A DNA stretch of 64,000 bases, from positions 120,295 through 184,294 of the forward strand of contig NZ_BSNQ01000009.1 in the NCBI RefSeq assembly GCF_030160075.1, written 5' to 3'. Position 1 is the first letter of the stretch; each line of letters starts with the position of its first letter. Origin of the DNA: Dyella lipolytica (lineage in GTDB: Bacteria > Pseudomonadota > Gammaproteobacteria > Xanthomonadales > Rhodanobacteraceae). This document shows positions 29,772 through 38,961 of the stretch, piece by piece. The translations under genes were made by a program, and so were the position numbers. The notes beneath the pieces are model-generated. The model did no database searches, had not been told where the DNA came from, and saw only the letters and a list, made by a program, of their open reading frames with translations.

Positions 29772-31115
29772 TCAGGTCTGCGAGATCAGCCCGTACCGCT
29801 CCATACGCCGATACAGCGCCTGGCGCGACAAGCCTAGTGATTGCGCAGCGCGACTCACCACCCCCTCGGCCTTGTGCAACGCCGACTCCACCAGTTCGCG
29901 ACTCGGCTCGTCGAGGTTTCGCACCGCTGCCGCTCCCGCCTGTTGCGGAAGGTTGAGCTGCTCGGGCGTGATCGGACCTGCGCCGGCCAGCAGCGCGGCG
30001 CGCTCGATCGCGTTCTTCAACTCGCGCACATTGCCCGGCCATGAGTACGTCAGCAGGGCTTCGCGCGCAGCGTCGTTGAGTTGCGCGCGCCCGGCCAGAA
30101 AATGCTCGGCCAAGGGAAGAATGTCATCGATGCGCTCGGACAACGGTGGCAGATTGACGTCGATCACGTTGAGGCGATAGTACAGATCTTCGCGGAACGT
30201 ACCCGCGCGTATCATCGCCTTGAGGTCGGCATTGGTCGCACTGAGCACACGCACCTTCACCTTACGTGTACGACCGGAGCCCAGTCGTTCGAATTGGCCG
30301 GTTTCCAGCACGCGCAGCAGCTTCATCTGACCGGGCAACGGCAGGTTGCCGATCTCGTCCAGAAACAGCGTGCCGCCATCGGCCAGTTCGAAGCGCCCTT
30401 CGCGGGCCTTGTTGGCGCCCGTGTAGGCACCCGCTTCCGCGCCGAACAACTCCGCCTCGATCAGCTCACCCGGCAACGCGCCGCAGTTGACCGCGATAAA
30501 CGCCCCGCCGCGCACCGCCGAGTTGGCATGCACGATCGCCGCAATGCGTTCCTTACCGGCACCGTTGGGGCCGGTGATCAGCACCGGCACGTCCGAGCGG
30601 GCGACCTGACAGGCCAGGTCCAGCGTGCGCGCCATCGCCTCGGAGGCGAACACCAGCCCGTCCAGATCGTATTTGCGCTGCAGCGCTTCCCGGCGCTTGC
30701 GACGCTCCTGCCGGTTGCGGTTCACCTCGCGGGTGGACTCGGACAGCTCCAGCAGATTCTCGACCGTCGCCAATAACTTGGAGTCGTCCCAGGGCTTGGC
30801 CAGATAGTCGGCCGCGCCGGCCTTCACCAGTTCCACCGCGGTCTCCAGATGTGTCCAGGCCGTGAGAAGAATCACCGGCAGGTCCGCATGACGCTGGCGA
30901 ATGGCACGGAATAGTTCGACCCCCTCCTCGCCCGAGGTGGTGTCGGCCGTGAAGTTCATATCCTGAATAACCACATCCACGGCCTGGCGCTCCAGCATCG
31001 CCAGGCCCTCATCGGGCGTCAGCGCTGACAGAGGCTTCACATCGTGCAGCGAAAGCAACAGGGACAGCGCCTCGCCCACGGCCGGGTTATCGTCAATGAT
31101 CAGTACAGTGCGCAT
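29772..31115 (-). CDS. Sigma-54-dependent NtrC-family response regulator
   Basis: A 447-residue activator with a receiver domain (DD pair at 7-8, acceptor Asp in VVIQDMNF, Lys in LAKPWDD), an AAA+ domain (Walker A ITGPNGAGKE, sigma-54 contact loop GAYTGA in place of GAFTGA, Walker B GGTLFLDEIGNLP, WPGNVREL) and a Fis-type HTH (AAQSLGLSRQALYRRMERYG). The start at 31115 gives MRTVLIIDDNP. The probable target is the sigma-54 promoter of the adaptor gene at the other end of this cluster. Confidence 0.93.
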   Translation of the reverse strand: MRTVLIIDDNPAVGEALSLLLSLHDVKPLSALTPDEGLAMLERQAVDVVIQDMNFTADTTSGEEGVELFRAIRQRHADLPVILLTAWTHLETAVELVKAGAADYLAKPWDDSKLLATVENLLELSESTREVNRNRQERRKRREALQRKYDLDGLVFASEAMARTLDLACQVARSDVPVLITGPNGAGKERIAAIVHANSAVRGGAFIAVNCGALPGELIEAELFGAEAGAYTGANKAREGRFELADGGTLFLDEIGNLPLPGQMKLLRVLETGQFERLGSGRTRKVKVRVLSATNADLKAMIRAGTFREDLYYRLNVIDVNLPPLSERIDDILPLAEHFLAGRAQLNDAAREALLTYSWPGNVRELKNAIERAALLAGAGPITPEQLNLPQQAGAAAVRNLDEPSRELVESALHKAEGVVSRAAQSLGLSRQALYRRMERYGLISQT

Positions 31116-31344
31116 TCGTTTTCTACACATGCAGACATGGATGCTGCTCCCACCCAAAAGGTTGCCATGACCGCCGGGCTACGTATATGAAAATCGATCA
31201 CACCGAGCGCATTGCACCCTCTCGAGCGTACGGCCTAGGCGTTTGAAGCATGTCCTGTTAACGCTATCTCGCCTCCATTGGCTTCTCCCGCCCCCGCATC
31301 CCGAAGTCGATATAACAAGCGCTCCGGCCTTGTTGCCACCTATC

Positions 31345-32517
31345 TCATCGATCGCGCGCGATCTCGGCCGGAGCGGTGTCGCCCGCCTTCTGCGCCAGTG
31401 GCAACGCGTCCGTCACCAGATGCATCAGGAATCGTCCCGGCTGTTCCTCCATCACCATATGCGCGGAGTCGGCAAAGACCACCAGATGCTTCGACGGTGC
31501 CTGGATCTTGTCGAACCACTGTTCGGCGAGCTCGTGCGACGTGGTCTCGTCGTGCTTGCCGACGAACAGAATCACCGGGCAATCGAAACGCGTAACGTTG
31601 TCAAAGTCGACTGCGAGCAATGGCTGCATGAGATGCTGGATCGTAAACATGCTGCCCTTGTCGATCGCGTCGAGATCTTTTTCGCTGTAATCGGGCGAAA
31701 TTTGTTCGGCCTCCGAGACGTAATGGTAATTCTCGCGCCCATAGGTCAATCCACCGAACTTCATCTCCCATTTGCTGCGCACGCCGAGGCGCTGCAGGGT
31801 CAACGCCTTGGTACCCGGATAGGGCCCGATGGCCTGCAGCTCACGAATGGCCTCGGTGTCTCCACTTGCCTTGGCACTGCGCAGGGCAAAGTCGTACCCC
31901 ATCTCCTCGTTGCGACGCACATTCACCACCTGCCCCACACCGATATACGCATAGAACCAATCAGGGTGCTGCTGCGTAAGGCGCGTACCCAACACCGTGC
32001 CCCAGGAATGACCCAGCACGAAGATTTTCTGTTTGCCGTAGTGCTGACGCAGGTACTGCACTACCTGCGCGGCATCGTCCGTCATCCCCTCGATGGTCAT
32101 GCCCTGCGCCATCTGCGCCTCGGTATTGGCGGCGTAGGTTTTGCCGGCCCCGCGCTGGTCCCACTGCACCACCGTGAAATAGTCTTCCCACGGCGATTGA
32201 TAGGTGTAATCCGACGGCATACTCGGCGATGCCGGGCCGCCATGCAGCACCAGCAGGATGGGATTGCGACGATCCTTGCCCCGAATCGAAAGCCATTGAT
32301 CGATGCCGCCGATCGGCACTTTTATCAATTCCTCCACACCGTTGGGCGAGACGATGTGGCGACTGTCGGCGATGGTTCGGGTTACGTCAGCACGAGACAG
32401 GGTCGACGACTTGTCTGGCGCCGCAGCATCAGGCTTCGCTGCGTCGCTGGCTGAAGCAACAAGGTTTACCGACAACACCAGTAGGCTTCCCATCGCCATA
32501 GTGCGTAATGCCTTCAT
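31345..32517 (-). CDS. Exported S33-family alpha/beta hydrolase (prolyl aminopeptidase-like)
   Basis: A 390-residue protein with a signal peptide (hydrophobic 7-20, cleavage near ASA). The fold motifs are HGGPASPS (oxyanion), GHSWGTVLG (nucleophile Ser), GKHDETTS (Asp) and DSAHMVMEEQPGRF (His), the pattern of proline iminopeptidases of family S33. It is the last gene of the permease cluster, 36 bases after permease B4, with its own AGGAGA site. A periplasmic peptidase or esterase acting on the transported or sensed compound is plausible but unproven. Confidence 0.85.
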   Translation of the reverse strand: MKALRTMAMGSLLVLSVNLVASASDAAKPDAAAPDKSSTLSRADVTRTIADSRHIVSPNGVEELIKVPIGGIDQWLSIRGKDRRNPILLVLHGGPASPSMPSDYTYQSPWEDYFTVVQWDQRGAGKTYAANTEAQMAQGMTIEGMTDDAAQVVQYLRQHYGKQKIFVLGHSWGTVLGTRLTQQHPDWFYAYIGVGQVVNVRRNEEMGYDFALRSAKASGDTEAIRELQAIGPYPGTKALTLQRLGVRSKWEMKFGGLTYGRENYHYVSEAEQISPDYSEKDLDAIDKGSMFTIQHLMQPLLAVDFDNVTRFDCPVILFVGKHDETTSHELAEQWFDKIQAPSKHLVVFADSAHMVMEEQPGRFLMHLVTDALPLAQKAGDTAPAEIARDR

Positions 32518-32553
32518 AAGTTTCTCCTGATAGATGTAGCGGATTGGCGGAAT

Positions 32554-33783
32554 TCACACAGACCTTGTTGCCACAACAGGCGGTACCGCTGCGGCACGAA
32601 GTGCAGGTCCAAGCACCGCCGCCTGACCAATCAGCCATAGCAATCCAGCGCCCACTGGAAAATAAAACGCCGGCATGCGCGGAAGTTCGTAATGCACGAT
32701 CAGAAATAGATTGATGCCGTAGGCCATGACCATACCCAGCGCGATGCCGATGGTGGTCAGCAGAAAGTTCTCGGTCTGGAAGTAATGCAGGATGTTGTTG
32801 CGTGTGGCACCCAGCGCGCGGCGCACACCGATGCTGCGATTGCGCTGCGCCACCCAGAAGCTGGCAAGACCCACGATGCCCAATGCAGTAACGATCAGCA
32901 AAGCAAGGCAAACACCCACCAGGATGCCGGCCATCGCGCGATCGTCCTGGAAATAATCCCGGCGCAGATGGTCCACCGTGCCTTTATCCAGCACCAGGCG
33001 GTTGGGATCGAGCCCTTTCAACTTTGCCAACGCCGTCTTCAAGACCTGCTCGCGATCTTGCGGTGCGCAGCGAATCACATAAACCGCACCTTGCGTAATG
33101 CTCACGCGAATCGGATTGATGACACTGTATTGCGCGCCTTCTCCAAACTGATTGGGCCGCACCAGTTGCGCCGTCACGCCGATCACGGTCAAGGGAATAC
33201 CCTGGCCTACGTAAATCTGCTTGCCCAATGGATTTTGTCCAGGCCAAAGCCGCTCGGCAACGGCGCGGGTAACCAGAGCCTGTTTGGGCACCGCATTGAG
33301 GTCGCCTTTGCCCAAGGCTGCAAAGACATCGGTGATATCGCGATATTCTTCGGGGCGGAAATCGCGTCCAGCAACAAGCTGGACGCCAAGCGTGGACAAC
33401 AAGTCTTCGCCCAAATACTGCGCGGCGTTGATCGTATCCTTTTGCGGCATCAGATCGGCCCTGATACCCATGTTCGACGATGATCCGCCGAAGGGAATCT
33501 GGTTGGTCAGCGTGACGGACTTGACCCCGGCAATCTCTTTCAACGCCGCGATATCGGCCGCGGCGCGGGCCATGGCATCCGGGCGGCTGCCAATATAGGC
33601 CAGATTGACATACACCAACTCATGCTCGGCAATGCCTGAGGCGATGTCCATGCGCTCAATACGCTGACCGATCAGGAAGATCGCATTGCAGATGATCGCG
33701 CAGGTCAACGCGATTTGCATGATCAACAGGCTCGCCGTGAACTTGTGCCGACGCAGCGTGGAAAGAATGGGTCGTATGTCCAT
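32554..33783 (-). CDS. MacB/FtsX-type ABC permease, subtype B (B4)
   Basis: 409 residues. MDIRPILSTLRRHKFTASLL leads into membrane segment 1 (about 17-38, ending in the subtype-B motif CNAIFLI), then a MacB-PCD periplasmic domain with YLGEDLLSTLGVQLVAGRDF, and three C-terminal segments with SIGVRRALGATRNNILHYF in the cytosolic loop. The end, PALRAAAVPPVVATRSV, is closest to B3. The ATG lies one base after the stop of A4, the tightest spacing in the array. No ATPase domain is attached. Confidence 0.93.
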   Translation of the reverse strand: MDIRPILSTLRRHKFTASLLIMQIALTCAIICNAIFLIGQRIERMDIASGIAEHELVYVNLAYIGSRPDAMARAAADIAALKEIAGVKSVTLTNQIPFGGSSSNMGIRADLMPQKDTINAAQYLGEDLLSTLGVQLVAGRDFRPEEYRDITDVFAALGKGDLNAVPKQALVTRAVAERLWPGQNPLGKQIYVGQGIPLTVIGVTAQLVRPNQFGEGAQYSVINPIRVSITQGAVYVIRCAPQDREQVLKTALAKLKGLDPNRLVLDKGTVDHLRRDYFQDDRAMAGILVGVCLALLIVTALGIVGLASFWVAQRNRSIGVRRALGATRNNILHYFQTENFLLTTIGIALGMVMAYGINLFLIVHYELPRMPAFYFPVGAGLLWLIGQAAVLGPALRAAAVPPVVATRSV

Positions 33784-33784
33784 G

Positions 33785-35089
33785 TCAGTTCCCCTTCAAC
33801 TGCAAGGCCGGCGTGATTCGACAGGCCCGCCAGGCCGGCAACAATCCCGCTAGCAAACTTGCGCTTACGGCAAGCGCAAACGTCATCAACAGCATGGTGA
33901 CATCCATATGCGCCAACTTGGCGTAATTGGCGGGCTGCTGACGCACCAGCCACAAGCCGAGCAATGCAAGCATCCAGCCGCTCAAACCGCCAGCGATACC
34001 AATCACGCCCGACTCCATCAGCAACTGCCCGAACACTGCTCGCTGCGATGCGCCAAGCGCACGTCGCACGCTAAGCTCGCCGGAGCGACGCATGAATTTG
34101 GCCAGCATCAAACCCACCGTATTGATCAGGCAGACGGCGAGGAAGCCCAGTGCAAGCCAGGTCTGAAGAACAGTATCGCTGGGCACTACTTTGATGTAAT
34201 CGAGCCACTGCATCATGGTACGCAGACGGATATTCGGCGGTCGCATGAATCGCCCCGCCGTGCGCTGATCTTGCGAGTAATGCATGAGAAAATCCCTGTA
34301 CGCGGCCGCGCTGGCTGGACTATCGAGCTGCACCCAGAACTGCAGCCAAGTGCAATTATTCGTCTCAAGATGATCAGGGTCACCGCCACCATTGCCCCAG
34401 CAATCCGTGGAACCGTCATGCTCCATCAGCAGGTCCCGCGATGTCGTCAAGGGAAGGTAGACATCTTCGTCGCTCGCATAGCGTCCCATGTACCACTCGT
34501 AGAAGTGCGGATTGGGATGCCAGTCGCCCAACACGCCGACGATGCGGAACGCGGATTCCTGCAAGCGCAGGATCTGCCCCACGCTGTTCTTGCCGCCGAA
34601 CAGTTTGTCGTTCAGCGCCGACGTGATCACGACCACGCGGGCCTTGCCATTGTCCTCAGCCTCGCTCCAGCCAGTACCGTATTGGAATGGCACGCCGAAC
34701 ATCGGAAAAAAGTCGGTGCTGGTGTATAGCGCAACAGCCTGAAAGGGATCGATGCTCGATTGCGTTGGCTGCAAAGGAACCATGCCGCCGGTCATCAGTG
34801 CCTGCCGCGTCGCTCGTTTCGAGTGCAGCAGATACATGCCATCCGTCCATGTCAGCTGCTCGGGCGGTTCGATTCCCGGCGTATAGTCTTTCATGTCCAG
34901 GGGATCGAGTTGCGGGTAATAGATCGATCCACTGCGGCCCGGCAGCGGATCGCCCGACAGCACGTGCAGCACAGTCAGCGTGGTCATGCTAGCGCCGATA
35001 CCCAGCGCGATCGCCAACACCATTAGTGCAGTAAGTGCCCGATTGCGCTTGAGGCTTCGCAACGCGAGATCAAAGTAATAAGTAAGCAT
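33785..35089 (-). CDS. MacB/FtsX-type ABC permease, subtype A (A4)
   Basis: 434 residues starting MLTYYFDLALRSLKRNRALT; the frame is open further upstream, but this start aligns with the other A subunits. Segment 1 spans about 18-42. The periplasmic domain carries two Cys 15 residues apart, before TWLQFWVQLD. The cytosolic loop reads ELSVRRALGASQRAVFGQLL, the least conserved of the four A forms. It ends GLLPAWRACRITPALQLKGN. It resembles A3 most (SGDPLP and YPQLD/YPQVD segments). Confidence 0.93.
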   Translation of the reverse strand: MLTYYFDLALRSLKRNRALTALMVLAIALGIGASMTTLTVLHVLSGDPLPGRSGSIYYPQLDPLDMKDYTPGIEPPEQLTWTDGMYLLHSKRATRQALMTGGMVPLQPTQSSIDPFQAVALYTSTDFFPMFGVPFQYGTGWSEAEDNGKARVVVITSALNDKLFGGKNSVGQILRLQESAFRIVGVLGDWHPNPHFYEWYMGRYASDEDVYLPLTTSRDLLMEHDGSTDCWGNGGGDPDHLETNNCTWLQFWVQLDSPASAAAYRDFLMHYSQDQRTAGRFMRPPNIRLRTMMQWLDYIKVVPSDTVLQTWLALGFLAVCLINTVGLMLAKFMRRSGELSVRRALGASQRAVFGQLLMESGVIGIAGGLSGWMLALLGLWLVRQQPANYAKLAHMDVTMLLMTFALAVSASLLAGLLPAWRACRITPALQLKGN

Positions 35090-35115
35090 GGCGATCCTTC
35101 GGATTCTCTCTTCGC

Positions 35116-36336
35116 TTATGCCGCTTGCGTGGCGACCACCGGTGGTACGGCGGCGGCACGCATGGCGGGGCCCAGCACGGCAAGCTGACCAAGTAACCAC
35201 AGTGCAGCAGCACCCCCGGGCAGGTAATACCAAGGCATGCGGCTTATTTCGTAGTGCTGCATCAGATACAGATTGATCGCAAAGGCCAGCCCCATGCCGA
35301 TAATCACGCCCACGGTGCTAAGCAGGAAATTTTCGGTACGGAAGTAACGCAGGATGTCACCGCGCGTCGCCCCCACTGCGCGACGGATGCCGATCTGCCG
35401 CCGACGCTGGCCGACCCAGAAACTAGTCAGACCGACAATGCCAAACGCGGTTACCGCCAGCATCACCAAACAGACAAGTACCAACGTCCACACCATGCTG
35501 TTGGTGTTGGCGAAGTATTTGCGGCGCGTGCTGTCGTAGGTAGCGCCAGTTACCACTGCTGCAGGATTGAGCTCCTGCAGTTTCTGCACGGCTTCCTTGA
35601 GGATACGGTCGCGGTCCGCTGGCGCGCTGCGCAGAATGTAGTTGCGGAGCGCTGGATCGGGTGCGACCGGATAGTAGGTGCTGTAGTAGGACTTTTCCTC
35701 GTTCTCTGTGGCCACAAACGGTCGCAGCACATCCGCAACGACACCGATCACGGTGAAATAATCGGGTTTGGAGTAAAACGTCTTGCCCAAGGCCGACTGC
35801 CCAGGCCAAAACTGCTTTGCCACCGTTTCGGTAACGATCACCACATGGGTCGACGGCAATGCCGCAGTTCCGATGGTGCTGTCTGCATATTCCGCCGCAT
35901 TGAAGAAGCGACCCTCACGCAACTGCAAACCCAGCGCTTTCTCGGCACCCTCGCCCAGGAAATACAACGTGACGTTGGTTCTGTGTTGATCGCTAAGGGA
36001 TGTATCTGGTGTCAGCCCGAAGCTCCAGCCCCAGTTGTTATGGCTCAGCGGCACAGAGCTGGTGACGGCAGCCTCCTGCACGCCGGCGATGGTGCGCAGC
36101 GCCGCGATGTTGCGGGGAATATCGCTAGCCGCGAGCTTGGGATCCGTACCTTGAAGCTTAATCGTAGTGATGCCTTGTTCGTCGATCGCATTCGGCAGGT
36201 AGATGTCTCCCACCCTCCGACTGATCATGAACACGGCATTGCAGAGCACGGCGCAGGCCAGTGCGATCTCCAGCACGATCAGCAGTGTCGGAATGCGATG
36301 CTTGCGCAAGCTAGCGACGATCGGCAGAACGTCCAT
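35116..36336 (-). CDS. MacB/FtsX-type ABC permease, subtype B (B3)
   Basis: 406 residues from the ATG at 36336, which aligns with the B4 start; an in-frame GTG at 36342 is also possible. The N-terminus MDVLPIVASLRKHRIPTLL leads into a membrane segment ending CNAVFMI. The periplasmic part has FLGEGAEKALGLQLREGRFF, the most diverged version of this B motif. The loop reads QIGIRRAVGATRGDILRYF and the end PAMRAAAVPPVVATQAA. It lies seven bases after A3. Confidence 0.93.
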   Translation of the reverse strand: MDVLPIVASLRKHRIPTLLIVLEIALACAVLCNAVFMISRRVGDIYLPNAIDEQGITTIKLQGTDPKLAASDIPRNIAALRTIAGVQEAAVTSSVPLSHNNWGWSFGLTPDTSLSDQHRTNVTLYFLGEGAEKALGLQLREGRFFNAAEYADSTIGTAALPSTHVVIVTETVAKQFWPGQSALGKTFYSKPDYFTVIGVVADVLRPFVATENEEKSYYSTYYPVAPDPALRNYILRSAPADRDRILKEAVQKLQELNPAAVVTGATYDSTRRKYFANTNSMVWTLVLVCLVMLAVTAFGIVGLTSFWVGQRRRQIGIRRAVGATRGDILRYFRTENFLLSTVGVIIGMGLAFAINLYLMQHYEISRMPWYYLPGGAAALWLLGQLAVLGPAMRAAAVPPVVATQAA

Positions 36337-36343
36337 GATCACC

Positions 36344-37648
36344 TCAGGCGGCCTTAAGTTGAGGAGCGGGTGCCATCACGCAGGCGCGCCAGGCAGGCAA
36401 CAGGCCCGCGATGAGGCTGGCAACGAGCGCCACGACAAAAGTGAACAGAAACATCTGGATGTCCAAATGAGCGAGGCTGGCGTAGTCGGCAGGTTGATGA
36501 CGAACGCCCAATAGCCCTAGTTCGGCAAGCAGCAAGCCAATTAAGCCACCGGCCAACCCGACAATCCCCGCCTCCACCATGAACTGCGCGAAAATCGCCC
36601 TTCGTGTGGCGCCCAGTGCGCGGCGCACGCCGATTTCGCGTGAACGACGCAAACATTTCGCGAGCAGCAATCCCACGGTGTTGACAACGCAGATCAGCAA
36701 GAAACCGAAAGCAAGATAAACCTGCAACCGCGCATCGTTGGGAACGACTTGTTGATCGCTTAGCCAGCCCATCAGGCCGAGCAGCGCCGTGTCGGAACGC
36801 TTGAAGCGCCCCAATGCAATCTGTTGCTTCACGTAGCCGTCGAGGAACGACTTGTAGTCGGTGACGGCGGCACTGTCGCCCAACTCCACCCACATGCCTA
36901 ACCATTCACAGGGCGCGAGCTCCAGATGCTCTACATCGGTGACCGAGGCATAGCACTCGGTGTCCTCCGGACCCATGTCCATCGAACGTGCCGTCTGCAG
37001 CGGCATAAACACCCCATCGCCATCGCCGTAGTCGCGACTGCCGAGATCCTGTGTGTAGAAGCGGGGCTGCGGTGCCCAATGCTTCAATACGCCAACGATT
37101 CTGAAATCGTGATCGTTGATGCGTATGACCTTGCCTACGCTGTTGGCGCCGCCGAATAGCTTGTCGTTGAGAAAATCCGCTATCACTACCAATGCCGCGC
37201 GGTTCTCGTCGTCATCGGCGGTCCAGCCACCGCCATATTGGAACGGCGCGTCGAACATGCCGAAGAAATCCGCCGTGGTCATCACGCCATCGCTGAAATA
37301 AGGATGTTCGTTGGCATGCTGAGGAATGATTTTGGCCTGGGTGAGCGCCATAACTGCCTGTCGCTTGGCGCGACGGGCATGCAACAGGTTCATCGCATCG
37401 GGATAGGCCATGGTGGCGTCGGGCTTCGTCTGCCCTGCCACATACCCATCCAACGTATTGGGATCCACCTGCGGATAGAACAGCCGTGCACTCTTTTGCG
37501 GCAGCGGATCGCCCGACAACAGTCTCAGCACTGTGAGCGTGGTGATCGACGCTCCGATGCCCAACGCCAGCGTCATGATCATCAGCGCGGTGAGAATCTT
37601 GTTGCGCTTGAGGCTGCGCACAGCAAGATCGAGATAATAACCGAGCAT
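36344..37648 (-). CDS. MacB/FtsX-type ABC permease, subtype A (A3)
   Basis: 434 residues starting MLGYYLDLAVRSLKRNKILT. The periplasmic domain includes FFGMFDAPFQYGGGWTADDD and FRIVGVLKHWAPQPRFY, both shared with the other A forms, and a Cys pair 14 residues apart before EWLGMWVELG. The cytosolic loop is EIGVRRALGATRRAIFAQFM. It has an alternative GTG start one codon upstream. A 48-base gap separates it from B2, longer than the gap to its own partner B3. Confidence 0.93.
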   Translation of the reverse strand: MLGYYLDLAVRSLKRNKILTALMIMTLALGIGASITTLTVLRLLSGDPLPQKSARLFYPQVDPNTLDGYVAGQTKPDATMAYPDAMNLLHARRAKRQAVMALTQAKIIPQHANEHPYFSDGVMTTADFFGMFDAPFQYGGGWTADDDENRAALVVIADFLNDKLFGGANSVGKVIRINDHDFRIVGVLKHWAPQPRFYTQDLGSRDYGDGDGVFMPLQTARSMDMGPEDTECYASVTDVEHLELAPCEWLGMWVELGDSAAVTDYKSFLDGYVKQQIALGRFKRSDTALLGLMGWLSDQQVVPNDARLQVYLAFGFLLICVVNTVGLLLAKCLRRSREIGVRRALGATRRAIFAQFMVEAGIVGLAGGLIGLLLAELGLLGVRHQPADYASLAHLDIQMFLFTFVVALVASLIAGLLPAWRACVMAPAPQLKAA

Positions 37649-37696
37649 CACCTACCCCTTATTCAGTGAATCTCCGTCCCAAGAAAGAACAACGCG

Positions 37697-38950
37697 TCAC
37701 ACTGACCGCGTTGCCACCACAGGCGGCACGTTGGAAGCGCGTCGTGCCGGCACGAACACCGCGGCCTGCCCCAGTAACAACACGACCACCAGGCCACCGA
37801 GCACATAGACGATGGGCATGCGGCTCATTTCAAAATTCTTGATCAACACCATGTTGAGGCCGATGGCCAACGCAATGCCGATCAATGCGCCGATACCCGC
37901 TATCAGCAGGTTTTCCAGCTGGAAGTAATGCAGGATGTCGATCTTGCGTGCGCCCAGTGCACGACGCACACCGATCTGACGATGTCGCTGTCCCACCCAA
38001 AAGCTGGTCAGGCCGACGATGCCGGCAGCGGTGACCGCCAGCAGGATCAAGCAAACAATTCCCATCAACACCGCCATGCCGATATCGGCGCGATAGGCGT
38101 CGCTACGAATGTCCGCAAACGATTTCACGCTGTCGTCGTCGAGCACGCGCATGGGGTTGGTCTTGTAAAGCGTCGGCGTCACCGCGCGCATGGCTGCTTC
38201 CAGACGGCCCGGCTTGGTGCGTATCAGATAGCGCGAAAAGTTCGCGTTCAAACGGATCGGCGCGATGGTCGTGTCCCAGAAAAAGCCACTGGACCAACTA
38301 CTGGTCGACGGCACCTGCAAGCGTTCGACCTCGCCGACGATGGTGGTCGGCATGGTGTCGCCATTGAAATAGACCGCCTTGCCGACTGCATCGCCTTTCG
38401 GGAACAGCTTGTCGCCCAACGCCTTGCTGACTATGACCAGGGACGGCTGACGTTGATCGCGCATCGCACGGTTCACCACATCGGCGGCGGTGAAATTACG
38501 GCCCGCGACAAGGCGGACACCCAACGTGGCCAACTCATTTTCGTCACCGAAGTAGAAAGCGGTGCGTGCAGTACCTCCGCGCAGATCCGAGCCCGGTTTG
38601 AGTGCAACCGACCCGGTCCAGCTGGAATTGAGCAGAGGCACTGAATTCGTTGGCGTCACGGATTCCACATCCGGCATCGCACGCAGGGCCGCCAGGTCCT
38701 CGCGCTCCAGTGCATCGAGTTTCGCAATGCTGTCTGGATCGTCGCCGCTCGGCGCACCCACCCATTGCTGGGTCACCAGGAACAAATTGGCTTCGTCTAG
38801 GCCGCTTGGCCTACGCACATTGTCTACACGGGTATAAATGATGAAGATCGCGTTGCAGACAATGGCCAAGGTCAGCGCGATCTGCATGGCGATGAGGATA
38901 ACGCCGGCTTTGTGTTTGCGTAATGCAGCAATCATCGGATGCACACTCAT
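37697..38950 (-). CDS. MacB/FtsX-type ABC permease, subtype B (B2)
   Basis: 417 residues starting MSVHPMIAALRKHKAGVILI, with membrane segment 1 ending CNAIFII. The periplasmic domain has FGDENELATLGVRLVAGRNF. The C-terminal three segments contain QIGVRRALGARKIDILHYFQ and the end PARRASNVPPVVATRSV. Identity is visibly highest with B1 (ALRxHKAG, LIAxQIALTLAIVCNA). The frame is open upstream into A2; the start was set by alignment with the other B forms. Confidence 0.93.
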   Translation of the reverse strand: MSVHPMIAALRKHKAGVILIAMQIALTLAIVCNAIFIIYTRVDNVRRPSGLDEANLFLVTQQWVGAPSGDDPDSIAKLDALEREDLAALRAMPDVESVTPTNSVPLLNSSWTGSVALKPGSDLRGGTARTAFYFGDENELATLGVRLVAGRNFTAADVVNRAMRDQRQPSLVIVSKALGDKLFPKGDAVGKAVYFNGDTMPTTIVGEVERLQVPSTSSWSSGFFWDTTIAPIRLNANFSRYLIRTKPGRLEAAMRAVTPTLYKTNPMRVLDDDSVKSFADIRSDAYRADIGMAVLMGIVCLILLAVTAAGIVGLTSFWVGQRHRQIGVRRALGARKIDILHYFQLENLLIAGIGALIGIALAIGLNMVLIKNFEMSRMPIVYVLGGLVVVLLLGQAAVFVPARRASNVPPVVATRSV

Positions 38951-38961
38951 GGCATCGCTCC

